DNA of 64,000 nucleotides from an uncultured bacterium (GTDB lineage: Bacteria; Edwardsbacteria; AC1; EtOH8): contig CALMGM010000009.1 of the NCBI GenBank assembly GCA_937863685.1, positions 62,001-126,000 of the forward strand. The letters are read 5' to 3'. Below the pieces are notes generated by a model. That model was not told the DNA's origin and did not search any database. It saw only the letters and a list, made by a program, of their open reading frames with translations. Below are positions 63,797 through 64,000 of this stretch, piece by piece. Within the stretch, counting starts at the first letter, position 1, and every line of letters starts with the position of its first letter. The position numbers and the translations under genes are program-made.

Positions 63797-64000
63797 CCGC
63801 CGCTATCGCCATTGCCTTCCTGTCCGGCTTCTTCATATACCAGCCGCTGGTGAATTTCGGGATCGTTCCCTCCTCGGCCGAAGGCATGTCCCGCCAGCCC
63901 TACCAGGCCTTGGGGCACAGCCTGGCCGGCGGGATTTTGATCGCTGTCTTCGGTTTCTCCTCCTGGGTCATGCATTACCTGGTGCTGGGCCCGTTGAATG
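63793..64000 (+). CDS. Second Rnf-like membrane protein (RnfA/NqrE-like), partial
   Basis: The first 69 residues are visible; the window ends inside the gene. It starts TAAIAIAFLSGFFIYQPLVNFGIVPSS with two membrane helices (the second IAVFGFSSWVMHYLVLG). Position after the RnfE-like gene with a four-base overlap and the length of the helices fit an RnfA/NqrE partner, but the L-G-L-C-P motif expected near residue 22 is missing here too. Identification is tentative. Confidence 0.5.
   Translation, partial: MTAAIAIAFLSGFFIYQPLVNFGIVPSSAEGMSRQPYQALGHSLAGGILIAVFGFSSWVMHYLVLGPLN

Overview
The window reads as a chromosomal segment of an uncultured, Gram-negative, diderm bacterium of the Fibrobacteres-Chlorobi-Bacteroidetes type. 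The evidence is a SprA/Sov-like type IX secretion (T9SS) outer-membrane protein, two secreted proteins ending in the FlgD-Ig/T9SS type A sorting domain, LptF/LptG lipopolysaccharide exporters, and type IV pilus ATPases together with T9SS. Candidate phyla related to Edwardsbacteria/TA06/KSB1 would fit, but that placement is a guess. Promoters that can be read follow the ordinary sigma-70 pattern (TTGACN, 17-18 nt, TATANT) and many genes overlap by 1-8 bases, so most of the minus strand looks like long operons.

Layout. (1) 1-16.3 kb, minus strand: motility and secretion block with pilT (partial), three paralogous PilB/GspE ATPases, a large secreted zinc-metalloprotease-like protein between two of them, a ComEA-like helix-hairpin-helix protein and sprA. 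(2) 16.4-18.7 kb, plus strand: lptF-lptG. (3) 18.7-18.9 kb: convergent intergenic region with a terminator for each strand. (4) 18.9-21.3 kb: ahcY and metK of the activated methyl cycle. (5) 21.3-59.9 kb, minus strand: a roughly 38 kb surface-polysaccharide region. It contains nucleotide-sugar enzymes (GDP-mannose dehydratase and reductase, RmlB and an RmlC-like protein, a UDP-sugar 6-dehydrogenase, and a set resembling bacillosamine synthesis), two initiating phosphoglycosyltransferases, two Wzx flippases, three Wzy/WaaL-type polymerase/ligases, two Wzz-type proteins, an SLBB export protein, seven other glycosyltransferases and several tailoring enzymes. Stretches around 43.5-48.5 kb and 54.2-57.4 kb are clearly AT-rich and look like acquired cassettes. 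(6) 59.98-60.07 kb: tRNA-Ser(GGA), with a partial copy of its 5' end just upstream. (7) 60.2-63.0 kb: a TldE/PmbA-like protein and a DUF4139-type secreted protein. (8) 63.2-64 kb, plus strand: two RnfE/RnfA-like membrane proteins, the second cut by the window edge.

How it fits together: the sugar-nucleotide enzymes feed undecaprenyl-linked glycan assembly (PglC-like and WcaJ-like starters, glycosyltransferases, Wzx/Wzy/Wzz). LptF/G would move LPS to the outer membrane, and SprA would export proteins with the C-terminal sorting domain. In Bacteroidota such proteins are attached to a special LPS. Here an arylsulfotransferase-like protein with that sorting domain is encoded inside the polysaccharide operon, and it appears to start at an ATT codon. 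The idea of T9SS-delivered, glycan-modifying enzymes encoded with the glycan is the most interesting inference in the window.
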